A DNA stretch of 64,000 nt from Curvibacter sp. AEP1-3 (GTDB taxonomy: Bacteria; Pseudomonadota; Gammaproteobacteria; Burkholderiales; Burkholderiaceae_C), in the NCBI RefSeq assembly GCF_002163715.1, contig NZ_CP015698.1, positions 2,830,201-2,894,200 of the forward strand, given 5' to 3'. The notes under the pieces are model-generated. The model was not told the origin of the DNA. It searched no databases and saw only the letters and a list, made by a program, of their open reading frames with translations. Position numbers and translations under genes: made by a program. Positions within the stretch are counted from its first letter, which is position 1. Every line of letters starts with the position of its first letter. Shown here piece by piece: positions 8,274 to 16,512 of this stretch.

Positions 8274-8531
8274 ATGAACCAACGTGCCCTGCTTGCCGCT
8301 ACCGCTGCCACCCTGATGTCCCTCACCCTGGCGTCCGCCCCTGTTGCCGCCCAGGAAAAAGAGAAATGCTTCGGCATCGCCAAGGCCGGTCAAAACGACT
8401 GCGCAAACGCTTCCGGTAGCCACTCGTGTGCCGGCCAGTCCAAAGTGGACATGGACAAAGGCGAATGGAAATATGTGGCCAAAGGCACCTGCGAAAAAAT
8501 GAAGGGCAGCCTGATGGCGCCCAAGATGTAA
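8274..8531 (+). CDS. bufA: DUF2282 bufferin-type precursor peptide (BufA/GigP-like)
   Basis: An 85-residue secreted peptide. Residues 1-26 form a Sec signal peptide ending at VAA-QE. The mature part has four cysteines at 32, 43, 52 and 73, in the contexts [20 protein letters not shown] and GTCEKM, which is the conserved DUF2282 pattern. In characterised bufferins, MNIO enzymes modify such cysteines (to thiooxazoles in the copper-binding type) and the peptide sequesters metal in the periplasm. A strong SD (TAGGAG) precedes ATG 8274. The order DUF2282-DUF692-DUF2063-DoxX matches gigPABT of Cupriavidus. Family call is secure; the metal is inference. Confidence 0.93.
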   Translation: MNQRALLAATAATLMSLTLASAPVAAQEKEKCFGIAKAGQNDCANASGSHSCAGQSKVDMDKGEWKYVAKGTCEKMKGSLMAPKM

Positions 8532-8578
8532 TACCGCATCGATTGCATTTCCAAGTCCGCCCCCACGCATACCCGCTC

Positions 8579-9508
8579 ATGCAAGCACCACATGCCCCGG
8601 CGTTGTCCGGCGACATTCAGACCGGTATCGGGTGGCGGCACCCTCAATACGCGCAGCTGCTGCAACAGCAACCTTCGCTGGACTTTCTGGAGGTCCATTC
8701 CGAGAATTTTTTTGCCCGCGGTGGCGCCAGCCTGGCTGTGTTGGAACAGGGGCGTGCCCTGTATCCGGTCAGCCTGCACGGCGTGGGCCTCTCATTAGGA
8801 TCGGCCGCGGGGCTGGACTCTTGGCATCTGGACCAATTGGAGGCACTGGTACGCCGCATCGACCCGGTCAGGGTCAGCGACCATGCCAGCTTTGCCCGCG
8901 CGCCATGGGGTTCGGTCGCCATGGTGCATGCTGCCGACCTTCTGCCATTGCCATTCAGTGACGAAGCGCTGGACACGCTTTGTTCCAACGTGCAGCGTGT
9001 GCAAGACCGCTTGCAGCGTCGCTTCATGGTGGAAAACCTGTCGGCCTATCTTCAGTGGCGTCCGGTGCCGGGCGAGCAGGAATGGTCTGAGCCGGATTTC
9101 CTCAATGCCTTGGCCCGCCGCACAGGCTGCCAGTTGCTGGTCGATGTGAACAACATCTACGTCAATGCCCTGAACGCACAACTGCAGGGCGATGCCCGCG
9201 ATCCGGTGGCCGCATGCTCTGCCTGGCTGGATGCCATCGACCCCGCTTCGGTGGGCGAGCTGCATGTGGCCGGCCATTGCGAGGTGAATGACGCGCACGG
9301 CCACATCGTGATCGATGACCACGGAAGCCGAGTCTCCGACGCGGTGTGGGCGGTCTACCGCCATGCCATCCGGCGCTTTGGCGCGGTGCCTACACTGATG
9401 GAGTGGGACACCGACGTGCCAGCCTTGGAAGTGCTGCTGGGTGAAGCCGGCGTGGCGCGCCAGATGGCACAAACCGCCTTGCAGCAAGCCGAGGCGTGCG
9501 ACGCATGA
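8579..9508 (+). CDS. bufB: DUF692 multinuclear non-heme iron oxidase (MNIO), bufferin-modifying enzyme
   Basis: A 309-residue TIM-barrel enzyme of the MNIO family. It shows the ligand-bearing strand motifs in order: IGWRHPQY at the start, [58 protein letters not shown] and a final MEWDTDVP. His, Glu, Asn and Asp residues in these supply the two or three iron sites. The predicted role is oxidation of cysteines in the upstream DUF2282 peptide. I took ATG 8579, 47 nt after bufA; the frame is open upstream but overlaps bufA. The stop overlaps bufC as ATGA. Confidence 0.93.
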   Translation: MQAPHAPALSGDIQTGIGWRHPQYAQLLQQQPSLDFLEVHSENFFARGGASLAVLEQGRALYPVSLHGVGLSLGSAAGLDSWHLDQLEALVRRIDPVRVSDHASFARAPWGSVAMVHAADLLPLPFSDEALDTLCSNVQRVQDRLQRRFMVENLSAYLQWRPVPGEQEWSEPDFLNALARRTGCQLLVDVNNIYVNALNAQLQGDARDPVAACSAWLDAIDPASVGELHVAGHCEVNDAHGHIVIDDHGSRVSDAVWAVYRHAIRRFGAVPTLMEWDTDVPALEVLLGEAGVARQMAQTALQQAEACDA

Positions 9509-10278
9509 GCACCCTCGCACAGCAACAACAAGCGTTGGTGGCAGCGCTTTTCGATTGGCCAGCGGAAAATGCTATGAAAAACATAGCTGCCTGCGCAATG
9601 GACCCGGGCGCCAGAGGCCTGAAAGCCTATCAATCCAATGCGCATGCGCTGGCAGAACGCGCGCTGCAGGCCGCTTATCCAGTATTAACCCAACTATTAG
9701 GCGTGGAAAGCATGGGGGATCTGGCCCGTGCCTACTGGCATGCCCACCCCCCTGTGCGCGGCGATGTGGCGCAATGGGGCGAAAGCCTGGCTGCCTTTAT
9801 GGCGAGCAGCAGCCAGCTGCAGGACACGCCTTTTCTCCCCGATGTGGCGCGTTTGGAATGGGCCCTGCACAGCATGGCCACGCTGGAAGACGCGACCTCG
9901 GACCTGAACACCTTGACGCTATTGAGCACCCAGGACCCCGGCATGTTGTGCTTACGCTTGGCGCCCGGTACCGCTGTGCAGTGCAGTGATTGGCCGGTTG
10001 CCACCATCCATGCGGCGCATGGTGAGAACGGCCCCAGCTTTGAAGAGGTCGGTCGTTTGTTGCAAGCCCATGCGGGCGAAGATGCAGTGGTCTGGCGGCA
10101 GGGGTTCAAGCCCTGTGTACGTGTGGCCTTGGAGGGGGAGGCTGCGCTCCTTCACGCCCTGCTAGCGCGCCGCAGCTTGGGTCAGGCCTTGGACGACGTG
10201 CCCCATCTGGATGTTTCGCAGTGGCTGACCGTAGCTGTTCAAAGCGGCTTGTTGTTGGCGGTGTCTTCCGGCGAGTGA
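9505..10278 (+). CDS. bufC: DUF2063 partner protein of the MNIO enzyme (BufC/GigB-like)
   Basis: A 257-residue protein whose N-terminal DUF2063 domain (about 1-110) includes the typical [20 protein letters not shown]. The C-terminal half, with [16 protein letters not shown], continues the family pattern. In characterised systems this protein delivers the precursor peptide to the MNIO enzyme. ATG 9505 overlaps the bufB stop by 4 nt. Unusually, residues about 23-41 are encoded by a copy of the dispersed palindromic repeat (9571-9626), which keeps the frame open. This lengthens the segment before the conserved region by up to about 19 residues. Confidence 0.88.
   Translation: MSTLAQQQQALVAALFDWPAENAMKNIAACAMDPGARGLKAYQSNAHALAERALQAAYPVLTQLLGVESMGDLARAYWHAHPPVRGDVAQWGESLAAFMASSSQLQDTPFLPDVARLEWALHSMATLEDATSDLNTLTLLSTQDPGMLCLRLAPGTAVQCSDWPVATIHAAHGENGPSFEEVGRLLQAHAGEDAVVWRQGFKPCVRVALEGEAALLHALLARRSLGQALDDVPHLDVSQWLTVAVQSGLLLAVSSGE
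9571..9626 (+). repeat. Dispersed palindromic repeat inside bufC
   Basis: It begins GCTATGAAAAACATAGC, a near-perfect palindrome, then runs through TGCCTGCG and GGGCGCCAGAGG to AAAGC. It aligns over about 55 bases with the copy inside murU (38710-38764): both share ATAGCTGC, TGCG, GGGCGC, GAGG and AAAGC at the same spacing. It is translated in frame as part of BufC. Confidence 0.8.
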
Positions 10279-10309
10279 TCGCTATGTCCTGTGTTTGAAA
10301 AGAGTCTGT

Positions 10310-10795
10310 ATGAAATCTCTATTGGCAACCTCAACCCGCGCCGGTGGCGGGCATTGGCTCACGCGCTTTGCCACGCTTGTGGCAAGCGGTCACCGTGTAC
10401 TGGACGCATTGCAAGTGCCTGCTGCGTTGCTGGCGCGGCTGTATGTCGCGAGCGCATTTTTCTCTTCCGGCTTGACCAAGCTGCGTGACTGGGACATCAC
10501 ACTGTCCTTGTTCATGGATGAATACCACGTGCCCCTGCTGTCTCCGGAGCTGGCAGCCTGGATGGGCACGGCGGGTGAGCTCGTATTGCCGGTCTTGTTG
10601 GTCTTGGGCTTGGGGGGCCGGTTTGCGGCCTTGGGCCTGAGTGTGATCAACGTGATGGCGGTGCTGTCCCTGAGCGAGATTGCGCCCGCAGCGCTACAGC
10701 AGCACATCACTTGGGGTGTGTTGCTGCTGACTCTGGCTTTGTATGGTCCGGGCGCATGGGCGGCAGACCGGCTTATTAATAAAAATGGGCGCTAG
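10310..10795 (+). CDS. DoxX-family membrane protein (GigT-like)
   Basis: A 161-residue inner-membrane protein with four predicted membrane segments, beginning near ALLARLYVASAFFSSGLTKL (about 38-57) and continuing through GELVLPVLLVLGLG and ITWGVLLLTLALYGPGAWA. The motif FxxSGLTKLRDW is typical of DoxX. As the last gene of the bufferin operon it corresponds to GigT or BufD of related operons; its biochemical role there is not settled, though a redox or quinone link has been proposed. ATG 10310 has AAGAG about 8 nt upstream. Its stop codon lies inside a dispersed repeat. Confidence 0.88.
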   Translation: MKSLLATSTRAGGGHWLTRFATLVASGHRVLDALQVPAALLARLYVASAFFSSGLTKLRDWDITLSLFMDEYHVPLLSPELAAWMGTAGELVLPVLLVLGLGGRFAALGLSVINVMAVLSLSEIAPAALQQHITWGVLLLTLALYGPGAWAADRLINKNGR

Positions 10796-10846
10796 CGCCC
10801 ATTAAATATGCGCGGGTAGCTATGAAAAGCATAGCTACCCGCTTTT
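10787..10846. terminator. Repeat-derived double hairpin between doxX and amt
   Basis: A perfect palindrome GGGCGCTAGCGCCC (10787-10800) includes the doxX stop. It is followed by a 13-bp stem (10812-10824 with 10830-10842), a 5-nt loop and TTTT. The unit is a complete copy of the dispersed repeat (minus-strand order GCTATG..CATAGC, GCGCATAT, GGGCGC). The second hairpin is well suited to stop the bufferin transcript before the convergent amt gene. Confidence 0.75.
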
Positions 10847-10855
10847 GCGGTACGA

Positions 10856-12058
10856 CTACCAGTTGGCTTCCCGCTCCGGCGATGCGCTGATTTTGTGAAT
10901 GGAGAGGTCTGCACCGTCGTATTCCTCTTCCTGGCTCATGCGCAGGCCGACGGTAGCCTTGAGCAGTCCGTAAACCACAAAGCCCGCCGCGGCTGCCCAT
11001 GCCACGCCCATGGAAGTGCCGATGAGCTGGGCCATGAAGTTGACGCCACCCAAGCCGCCGAATGCAGTGCTACCGAAAATGCCTGCCGCAATGCCACCCC
11101 AAGTGCCGCACAGGCCGTGCAGCGGCCACACGCCCAGCACGTCGTCAATCTTCCATTTGTTCTGGGTCAGGGTGAACATGACCACAAAAATGGCGCCGGC
11201 CACACCGCCCACCACCAGTGCGCCCAGCGGGTGCATCAGGTCGGAACCGGCGCACACGGCCACCAGGCCAGCCAAGGGGCCGTTGTGCACAAAGCCGGGG
11301 TCGTTTTTGCCCATGAGCAGGGCCACCAGCGTGCCGCCCACCATGGCCATGAGCGAGTTCACCGCCACCAGGCCGGACATTTTGTCGAGTAGCTGTGCGC
11401 TCATCACATTGAAGCCGAACCAACCCACGATCAAAATCCACGCGCCCAAGGCGAGGAAAGGAATGCTGCTTGGCGGGTGAGCCGACATCGCGCCATCTTT
11501 GCGATAGCGGTTGCTCCGTGCACCCAGCAAAAGCACGGCACCCAAAGCGATCCAGCCGCCCACGGCGTGCACCACCACGCTACCGGCAAAGTCGTGAAAC
11601 TCGTCGCCGGTGAGCGCCTTGATCCAGGCTTGCACGCCGAAGTGCTGGTTCCAGACAATGCCTTCAAAGAAGGGGTAGACCACACCGACGATGACGGCCG
11701 TGGCAATGAGCTGCGGCCAGAACTTGGCCCGCTCGGCAATGCCGCCCGAAATGATGGCGGGGATGGCAGCGGCAAAGGTCAGCAGAAAGAAGAACTTCAC
11801 CAGCTCGTAGCCGTTCTTGGCGGCCAGTTGCTCGGCACCGACAAAGAAGGTGGTGCCGTAGGCCACGGCGTACCCGACCACGAAATACACCACGGTAGAC
11901 ACCGAGAAGTCCACCAGGATTTTGACCAGCGCGTTCACCTGGTTCTTGCGGCGTACGGTGCCGAGTTCCAGAAAGGCAAAACCGGCGTGCATAGCCAGCA
12001 CCATGATTGCGCCCAACAAAATGAACAAGGCATCCGCGCCCTGTTTTAGTGCTTCCAT
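10856..12058 (-). CDS. amtB: Ammonium transporter (Amt family)
   Basis: A 400-residue inner-membrane ammonium channel with 11 predicted membrane helices. Family signatures include DALFILLGAIMVLAMHAGFAF at the start, DFAGSVVVHAVGGWIALGA (with the pore histidine), and HPLGALVVGGVAGA with the second pore region. The C-terminal tail EEEYDGADLSIH is the conserved region that meets GlnK/PII. I took ATG 12058, with AAGGA 6 nt upstream, instead of an upstream in-frame start that would add 33 unusual residues. No glnK gene is adjacent. A sigma-54 promoter precedes it. Confidence 0.95.
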   Translation of the reverse strand: MEALKQGADALFILLGAIMVLAMHAGFAFLELGTVRRKNQVNALVKILVDFSVSTVVYFVVGYAVAYGTTFFVGAEQLAAKNGYELVKFFFLLTFAAAIPAIISGGIAERAKFWPQLIATAVIVGVVYPFFEGIVWNQHFGVQAWIKALTGDEFHDFAGSVVVHAVGGWIALGAVLLLGARSNRYRKDGAMSAHPPSSIPFLALGAWILIVGWFGFNVMSAQLLDKMSGLVAVNSLMAMVGGTLVALLMGKNDPGFVHNGPLAGLVAVCAGSDLMHPLGALVVGGVAGAIFVVMFTLTQNKWKIDDVLGVWPLHGLCGTWGGIAAGIFGSTAFGGLGGVNFMAQLIGTSMGVAWAAAAGFVVYGLLKATVGLRMSQEEEYDGADLSIHKISASPEREANW

Positions 12059-12088
12059 ACGAGTCCTTTGGTCGTTAAATGCTTTTGA

Positions 12089-12126
12089 TTGGTGCAAAAC
12101 CATTGAAAAATGGCTTTGCGCACCAA
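12089..12126 (-). promoter_or_regulatory. Long imperfect dyad in the amt leader
   Basis: Arms TTGGTGCAAAACCAT and ATGGCTTTGCGCACCAA flank a short A-rich loop. The TTGGTGC / GCACCAA halves resemble NtrC half-sites (GCACC-GGTGC type), but the dyad lies between the sigma-54 promoter and the start codon, so it could equally act as an mRNA hairpin. Confidence 0.5.
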
Positions 12127-12131
12127 AATAA

Positions 12132-12148
12132 AGCAAAAACCACGCCAG
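12132..12148 (-). promoter_or_regulatory. Sigma-54 promoter for amt
   Basis: Read on the minus strand, CTGGCGTGGTTTTTGCT matches the consensus YTGGCACGRNNNTTGCW, with the invariant GG (-24) and GC (-12) at the correct 10-bp separation and two mismatches elsewhere. Nitrogen control through NtrC is the expected consequence. A half-site GCACC lies further upstream, near 12160. Confidence 0.75.
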
Positions 12149-12200
12149 ACATTCCAAGCTGGTGCATGGTTATGCGATGGACCCCGAAAAAGGCGTCCCT

Positions 12201-12209
12201 TGCTATACT
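12201..12209 (+). promoter_or_regulatory. Extended -10 promoter for metX
   Basis: TGCTATACT combines a TG dinucleotide and a good -10 hexamer (12204-12209). The expected start near 12216 is just before the riboswitch. No clear -35 box is seen, as is usual for extended -10 promoters. Confidence 0.55.
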
Positions 12210-12220
12210 CGCTACTCACA

Positions 12221-12272
12221 GCGCCAATTTGCTCCAGCTTGCGGGCGCTTAATAAATTCAGCTAAACACGGA
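12221..12272 (+). promoter_or_regulatory. SAM-II-type riboswitch upstream of metX
   Basis: The segment has the SAM-II (metA motif) layout: P1 stem GCGCC (12221-12225) with GGCGC (12244-12248), the conserved AATTTG after the first P1 strand, CTTGC in the loop, then TTAATAAATTCAGCTAAA and a 3' GGA (12270-12272) that can form the pseudoknot with TCC (12233-12235). It lies between a promoter and an intrinsic terminator ahead of homoserine acyltransferase. S-adenosylmethionine binding is known for the class; here it is inferred by pattern. Confidence 0.82.
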
Positions 12273-12290
12273 CCCGCCTTTTGGCATTGC

Positions 12291-12328
12291 AACCCGGCCC
12301 GCGTTTAGCGCTGCCGGGTTTTGTTTTT
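12291..12328 (+). terminator. Intrinsic terminator in the metX leader
   Basis: AACCCGGC (12291-12298) pairs with GCCGGGTT (12313-12320), followed by a T-rich tail TTTTGTTTTT that runs right up to the metX ATG. Its position 18 nt after the SAM-II aptamer suggests that the riboswitch acts by premature termination. Confidence 0.75.
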
Positions 12329-13477
12329 ATGCTGATTGCCACGCCCCAAACCATGCGCTTTGATGCCCCTTTGCTGCTGCAAAGCGGGGAGTCCATCCAC
12401 GGCTATTCCTTGAGTTACGAGACCTACGGCACGCTCAACGCCGACAAGTCCAATGCGGTGCTGGTCTGCCATGCCCTGAACGCTTCGCACCATGTGGCGG
12501 GCGTGTACGAGGGTCAGGACAAGTCCGAAGGCTGGTGGGACAACATGATCGGCCCGGGCAAGTCGGTGGATACGGACAAGTTTTTCGTCATCGGCGTCAA
12601 CAACCTCGGCTCCTGTTTCGGCTCAACCGGCCCCATGCACACTCACCCCGACACGGGCAAGGTCTATGGCGCGGACTTTCCAGTGGTCACCGTCGAAGAT
12701 TGGGTGAACGCCCAAGCGAAATTGTTGGACGCGTTGGGTATCGAGACCTTGGCCTCGGTCTTGGGTGGCAGCTTGGGCGGAATGCAAGCCCTGAGCTGGA
12801 CCCTGCAATACCCCGAGCGCATGCGCCACGCGGTGGTGGTGGCCAGTGCACCCAACCTCACGGCCGAGAATATTGCGTTCAACGAAGTGGCGCGCCGCGC
12901 CATCGTGACCGATCCCGACTTTCATGGCGGTCATTTTTACGAGCATGGCGTCATCCCCAAGCGAGGCCTGCGCATCGCCCGCATGATCGGCCACATCACG
13001 TACCTGAGCGATGACGTGATGAACGAGAAGTTCGGCCGCGAGCTCAAAGACGCCGTGCTGGCCAGCGCTAACGGCTACAAGTACAGCACGCAGGACGTGG
13101 AGTTTCAGATAGAGAGCTATCTGCGCTACCAAGGTGACAAGTTTGCGGAGTACTTTGATGCCAACACGTATCTGCTGATCACCCGCGCGCTGGACTACTT
13201 TGACCCGGCCAAAGCCTTTGGCGGGGACTTGAGCCAGGCCCTGGCCCGCACCCGCGCCAAGTTTTTGCTGGTGAGCTTTAGGACCGATTGGCGCTTCAGC
13301 CCCAAACGCAGCCGCGAGGTGGTGAAGGCCTTGTTGGATAACAAGCGCGAGGTCAGTTACGCTGAAATCGATGCGCCCCACGGACATGATGCTTTTTTGC
13401 TCGATGACGCCCGTTACATGAGCGTGATGCGCTCCTATTTTAATAGCATATCCACGGGTTTGGAGGTGGCGGCATGA
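12329..13477 (+). CDS. metX: Homoserine O-acyltransferase (MetX)
   Basis: Alpha/beta-hydrolase-fold enzyme activating homoserine for methionine synthesis. Of 382 residues, the nucleophile elbow is GGSLGGMQ with Ser148. The catalytic Asp is in [10 protein letters not shown] and the His in [10 protein letters not shown]. The early motif [13 protein letters not shown] is the oxyanion region. Some proteobacterial MetX enzymes use succinyl-CoA rather than acetyl-CoA, so I do not fix the donor. ATG 12329 matches family N-termini ([13 protein letters not shown]); ATG 12353 is an alternative. No SD is visible at either. It overlaps metW as ATGA. The last codons (13431-13447) resemble half a dispersed repeat. 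Confidence 0.95.
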   Translation: MLIATPQTMRFDAPLLLQSGESIHGYSLSYETYGTLNADKSNAVLVCHALNASHHVAGVYEGQDKSEGWWDNMIGPGKSVDTDKFFVIGVNNLGSCFGSTGPMHTHPDTGKVYGADFPVVTVEDWVNAQAKLLDALGIETLASVLGGSLGGMQALSWTLQYPERMRHAVVVASAPNLTAENIAFNEVARRAIVTDPDFHGGHFYEHGVIPKRGLRIARMIGHITYLSDDVMNEKFGRELKDAVLASANGYKYSTQDVEFQIESYLRYQGDKFAEYFDANTYLLITRALDYFDPAKAFGGDLSQALARTRAKFLLVSFRTDWRFSPKRSREVVKALLDNKREVSYAEIDAPHGHDAFLLDDARYMSVMRSYFNSISTGLEVAA

Positions 13478-14055
13478 CCGACTTGAATACCTTGCACGCG
13501 ATTGCCAGTTTGGTGCCTCAAGGTTCGCGGGTGCTCGACCTTGGTTGCGGCGACGGCGCCATGCTGGACTACCTGCAGCGCGAGCGCGGCTGCAGCGGCT
13601 ACGGCGTGGAGCTGGACGATGCCAATGTGCTGGCTTGTGTCAAACGCGGCGTGAATGTGCTGCAGCTCAACCTCGACCAGGGGCTTACAGTGTTTGAGGA
13701 CGCCAGCTTTGATGTGGTGCTCCAGATTGACACCCTGCAGCACTTGCGCAATGCCGAAACCATGTTGATTGAGACGGCCCGTGTCGGACGTGTGGGCATT
13801 GTGGCCTTCCCCAACTTTGCCCACTGGCCCAACCGCCTGAGCATCTTACAAGGGCGCATGCCCGTGACCAAGCGGTTGCCCTACCAGTGGTACGACACGC
13901 CCAACATCCGCGTGGGCACCCATGCGGACCTGGCTGTTCTGGCGCAGCGCAATGGCTTGCGCGTGTTGGACAGCTTTGGTTTGCAGGATGGTCAGACGGT
14001 CCGCTTCCTGCCCAACCTGCGGGCCGGCACTTCTGTGTACAAATTGGCACGTTAA
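13474..14055 (+). CDS. metW: MetW, methionine-biosynthesis methyltransferase-like protein
   Basis: A 193-residue class I SAM-dependent methyltransferase-fold protein. Motif I is [16 protein letters not shown] (about 19-34), and the family pattern continues with [18 protein letters not shown] and [18 protein letters not shown], which is characteristic of MetW. It overlaps metX by 4 nt. In several proteobacteria MetW binds MetX and is needed for its activity; whether it methylates anything is not established. Confidence 0.95.
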   Translation: MTDLNTLHAIASLVPQGSRVLDLGCGDGAMLDYLQRERGCSGYGVELDDANVLACVKRGVNVLQLNLDQGLTVFEDASFDVVLQIDTLQHLRNAETMLIETARVGRVGIVAFPNFAHWPNRLSILQGRMPVTKRLPYQWYDTPNIRVGTHADLAVLAQRNGLRVLDSFGLQDGQTVRFLPNLRAGTSVYKLAR

Positions 14056-14143
14056 AGCAGTCGACTGCGGGTAAGCCTCCAGCAAGATTCAGGCTGCGCA
14101 TGGCATGATGGATGCCCCGCGCCGAATCTGTATCAGGAGCCCC

Positions 14144-15622
14144 ATGAACGCCCGCGTTCCATCCTCTGTATTCCATACCGCCCAGGCCCTCGAGCACGTC
14201 AGTGCTGCCTGGGACACGGACATCGTCCATCGTTTGGAGGAATACATCCGTATTCCGGCCAAGTCGCCGATGTTTGACGCGCAATGGTCGGAGGCCGGCT
14301 TGCTGGACACCGTGGTGCGCAATACCGCCCAGTGGATCGAGGCCCAGAAAGTTCCCGGCCTGCAGCTGGAGGTCATCCGGCTGGAGGGTCGTACTCCGGT
14401 CATCTTTTTTGAAATACCTGCCAGTGGTGGTGAGGCAGGCGAGGTAACTGCGTCCGGCGAAACCGTGCTCATGTATGGCCATCTGGATAAGCAGCCGGAA
14501 TTCTCAGGTTGGCGCAACGACCTTGGGCCTTGGACCCCCAAATACGAGGACGGCAAGCTGTACGGCCGTGGCGGCGCGGACGACGGCTACGCTGCCTATG
14601 CGGCGATTGCCGCACTGCAGGCGCTCAAAGACCAGAAGCTGCGTCACCCGCGAGTGGTCGGCCTGATTGAGACCTGTGAGGAAAGTGGCTCTTACGACCT
14701 GCTCCACTATGTCGACGCACTCAAGCCCCGCTTGGGTGATGTGGGGCTGGTGGTGTGCCTGGACTCCGGAGCCGGCAATTACGACCAGTTGTGGTTGACC
14801 AACAGCCTGCGTGGCATGGCCAGCGGCGTGTTGAAGGTCGAAATCCTGACCGAAGGCATTCACTCGGGAGACGCCAGTGGTCTTGTGCCATCGAGCTTCC
14901 GCATCCTGCGCCAGGTGTTGGACCGCCTGGAGGACAGCAAAACCGGCCATCTGTTGCCTGCCAACTTCCACTGCGAAGTCCCTGCCGAGCGCATGCAGCA
15001 AGCGCGCGCGACTGCCGGAATATTGGGTGATGAATTATTCAAGCGCTTTCCCTGGGCGCACTATGACTGCGGTGGCGCCACTACCTTCGCGTTGCCCACC
15101 ACCTCGGACCCGCTGGAGGCCTTGCTCAAGCGCACTTGGCAGCCCACGCTGAGTGTCACCGGGGCAGATGGCTTTCCCGACATCAAAAATGCCGGAAACG
15201 TGCTGCGGCCTTACACCGCGTTCAAATTGAGCCTGCGTCTGCCACCTTTGGTGGAGGCGGCTTCTGCCGTCCAGGAGTTGAAGACGCTCTTGGAAGACAA
15301 TGCGCCTTACCAAGCCAAAGTCACGTTTGAAGGGCTGTCCAGCGCCACCGGCTGGAATGCTCCGGATACCGCGCCCTGGTTCGATGCGGCATTGAATGAC
15401 GCTTCGAATGCGCACTTCGGAGCGCCCTGTGGCCACATTGGTCAGGGCGGTACGATACCGCTCATGAACATGCTGTCCAAGGGCTTCCCGAAAGCACAGA
15501 TGATGGTGTGTGGTGTGCTGGGCCCCAAGAGCAATGCCCATGGACCGAATGAGTTTTTGCATGTGCCGTATGCCAAAAAACTCACTGCCGCAGTGGCACA
15601 GGTGATTTCCCGTTTTCCTTGA
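14144..15622 (+). CDS. M20-family metallopeptidase (dipeptidase-like)
   Basis: A 492-residue zinc peptidase. Metal-binding motifs appear in order: LMYGHLDKQPE (His and the following Asp), GRGGADDGYA (bridging Asp), ETCEESGS (catalytic Glu and a ligand), CLDSGAGNYDQ (Asp) and SNAHGPNEF near the C-terminus (His). A lid/dimerisation domain lies at about 210-370. The layout fits the CNDP/DUG-like group of dipeptidases. ATG 14144 has CAGGAG 7 nt upstream, so I prefer it to the in-frame ATG 39 nt earlier. No signal peptide; probably cytoplasmic peptide turnover. Confidence 0.9.
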   Translation: MNARVPSSVFHTAQALEHVSAAWDTDIVHRLEEYIRIPAKSPMFDAQWSEAGLLDTVVRNTAQWIEAQKVPGLQLEVIRLEGRTPVIFFEIPASGGEAGEVTASGETVLMYGHLDKQPEFSGWRNDLGPWTPKYEDGKLYGRGGADDGYAAYAAIAALQALKDQKLRHPRVVGLIETCEESGSYDLLHYVDALKPRLGDVGLVVCLDSGAGNYDQLWLTNSLRGMASGVLKVEILTEGIHSGDASGLVPSSFRILRQVLDRLEDSKTGHLLPANFHCEVPAERMQQARATAGILGDELFKRFPWAHYDCGGATTFALPTTSDPLEALLKRTWQPTLSVTGADGFPDIKNAGNVLRPYTAFKLSLRLPPLVEAASAVQELKTLLEDNAPYQAKVTFEGLSSATGWNAPDTAPWFDAALNDASNAHFGAPCGHIGQGGTIPLMNMLSKGFPKAQMMVCGVLGPKSNAHGPNEFLHVPYAKKLTAAVAQVISRFP

Positions 15623-15636
15623 ACCGGTAGCAAAGC

Positions 15637-16479
15637 ATGGCTTCTGAATCCACTCTGAGTACCTTCACCGCCAGCGACGGCGAAAACCTCGCCGTCCAGG
15701 ATTGGCCGTTGGAGCCGGGCGTGACGCCCCGCGGCGTTGTGCTCATCGTCCACGGGCTGGGCGAGCATGCCGGACGCTATGACCATGTCGCGCAACAACT
15801 CAATGCCTGGGGCTTTGCAGTGCGCGGCTACGACCAGTGCGGCCACGGCGAAAGCAGCGGCTTGCCCGGTAGTCTGCCCTCCGACACCCGCATGCTGGAT
15901 GACTTGGCCGACATCATCGACAGTACACGTGCCCGCATGGAACCCGCCACTCCGCTGATTCTGTTGGGACACAGCATGGGCGGTCTGGTGACCGGGCGCT
16001 TTGTGTCCTTAGGTCTACGCAAGGTAGAGGCGCTCATCATGTCTTCCCCTGCCCTGAATCCGGGCATGAATGCATTCCAGAAATTCCTGGTTGCGGTGTT
16101 GCCGAAAATCGCCCCCAACCTGCGCGTAGGCAATGGCCTGAACCCCACCTTCATTTCGCATGACCCCGCCGTGGTGAAGGCCTACACCACGGACCCGCTG
16201 GTGCATGACCGCATCTCCGCCCGACTGGCCCGCTTTTTCTCTACTGAGGGGCCGGCTACCGTTGCCGCCGCCCCGCAATGGAAGGTTCCCACTTTGCTGA
16301 TGTATGCAGGGGATGATCGTCTGGTGAACCCGCAGGGCAGCCGTGACTTTGTGGCTGTGGCCCCCAAAGACCAGGTGACCTCGGTGTGCTTTGATGCGCT
16401 GTACCACGAGATCTTCAACGAGAAAGATGCCACACCGGTGTTTGCCGCCATGCGCAGCTGGCTGGACCGGCGGTTTTGA
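15637..16479 (+). CDS. Alpha/beta hydrolase, monoacylglycerol-lipase-like
   Basis: A 280-residue serine hydrolase of the lysophospholipase/monoacylglycerol lipase group. Oxyanion motif VHGLGEHAGRYDHVA lies near 39-53. The nucleophile elbow is LLGHSMGGLV. The catalytic Asp is in YAGDDRLVNP and His in DALYHEIFNE. The cap region lies between about 140 and 210. No signal peptide. It follows the M20 peptidase by 14 nt, so the two may be co-transcribed. The substrate is a lipid ester by family, not by direct evidence. Confidence 0.88.
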   Translation: MASESTLSTFTASDGENLAVQDWPLEPGVTPRGVVLIVHGLGEHAGRYDHVAQQLNAWGFAVRGYDQCGHGESSGLPGSLPSDTRMLDDLADIIDSTRARMEPATPLILLGHSMGGLVTGRFVSLGLRKVEALIMSSPALNPGMNAFQKFLVAVLPKIAPNLRVGNGLNPTFISHDPAVVKAYTTDPLVHDRISARLARFFSTEGPATVAAAPQWKVPTLLMYAGDDRLVNPQGSRDFVAVAPKDQVTSVCFDALYHEIFNEKDATPVFAAMRSWLDRRF

Positions 16480-16512
16480 GCGCAGTCCAGCATTGAACCC
16501 GGGGTAACTCCG

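Noticed and set aside
13431..13447. GCTCCTATTTTAATAGC at the end of metX as another intragenic repeat copy
   Set aside because: Only the head palindrome is similar and it is short; the rest of the unit does not follow. Not counted as a copy.
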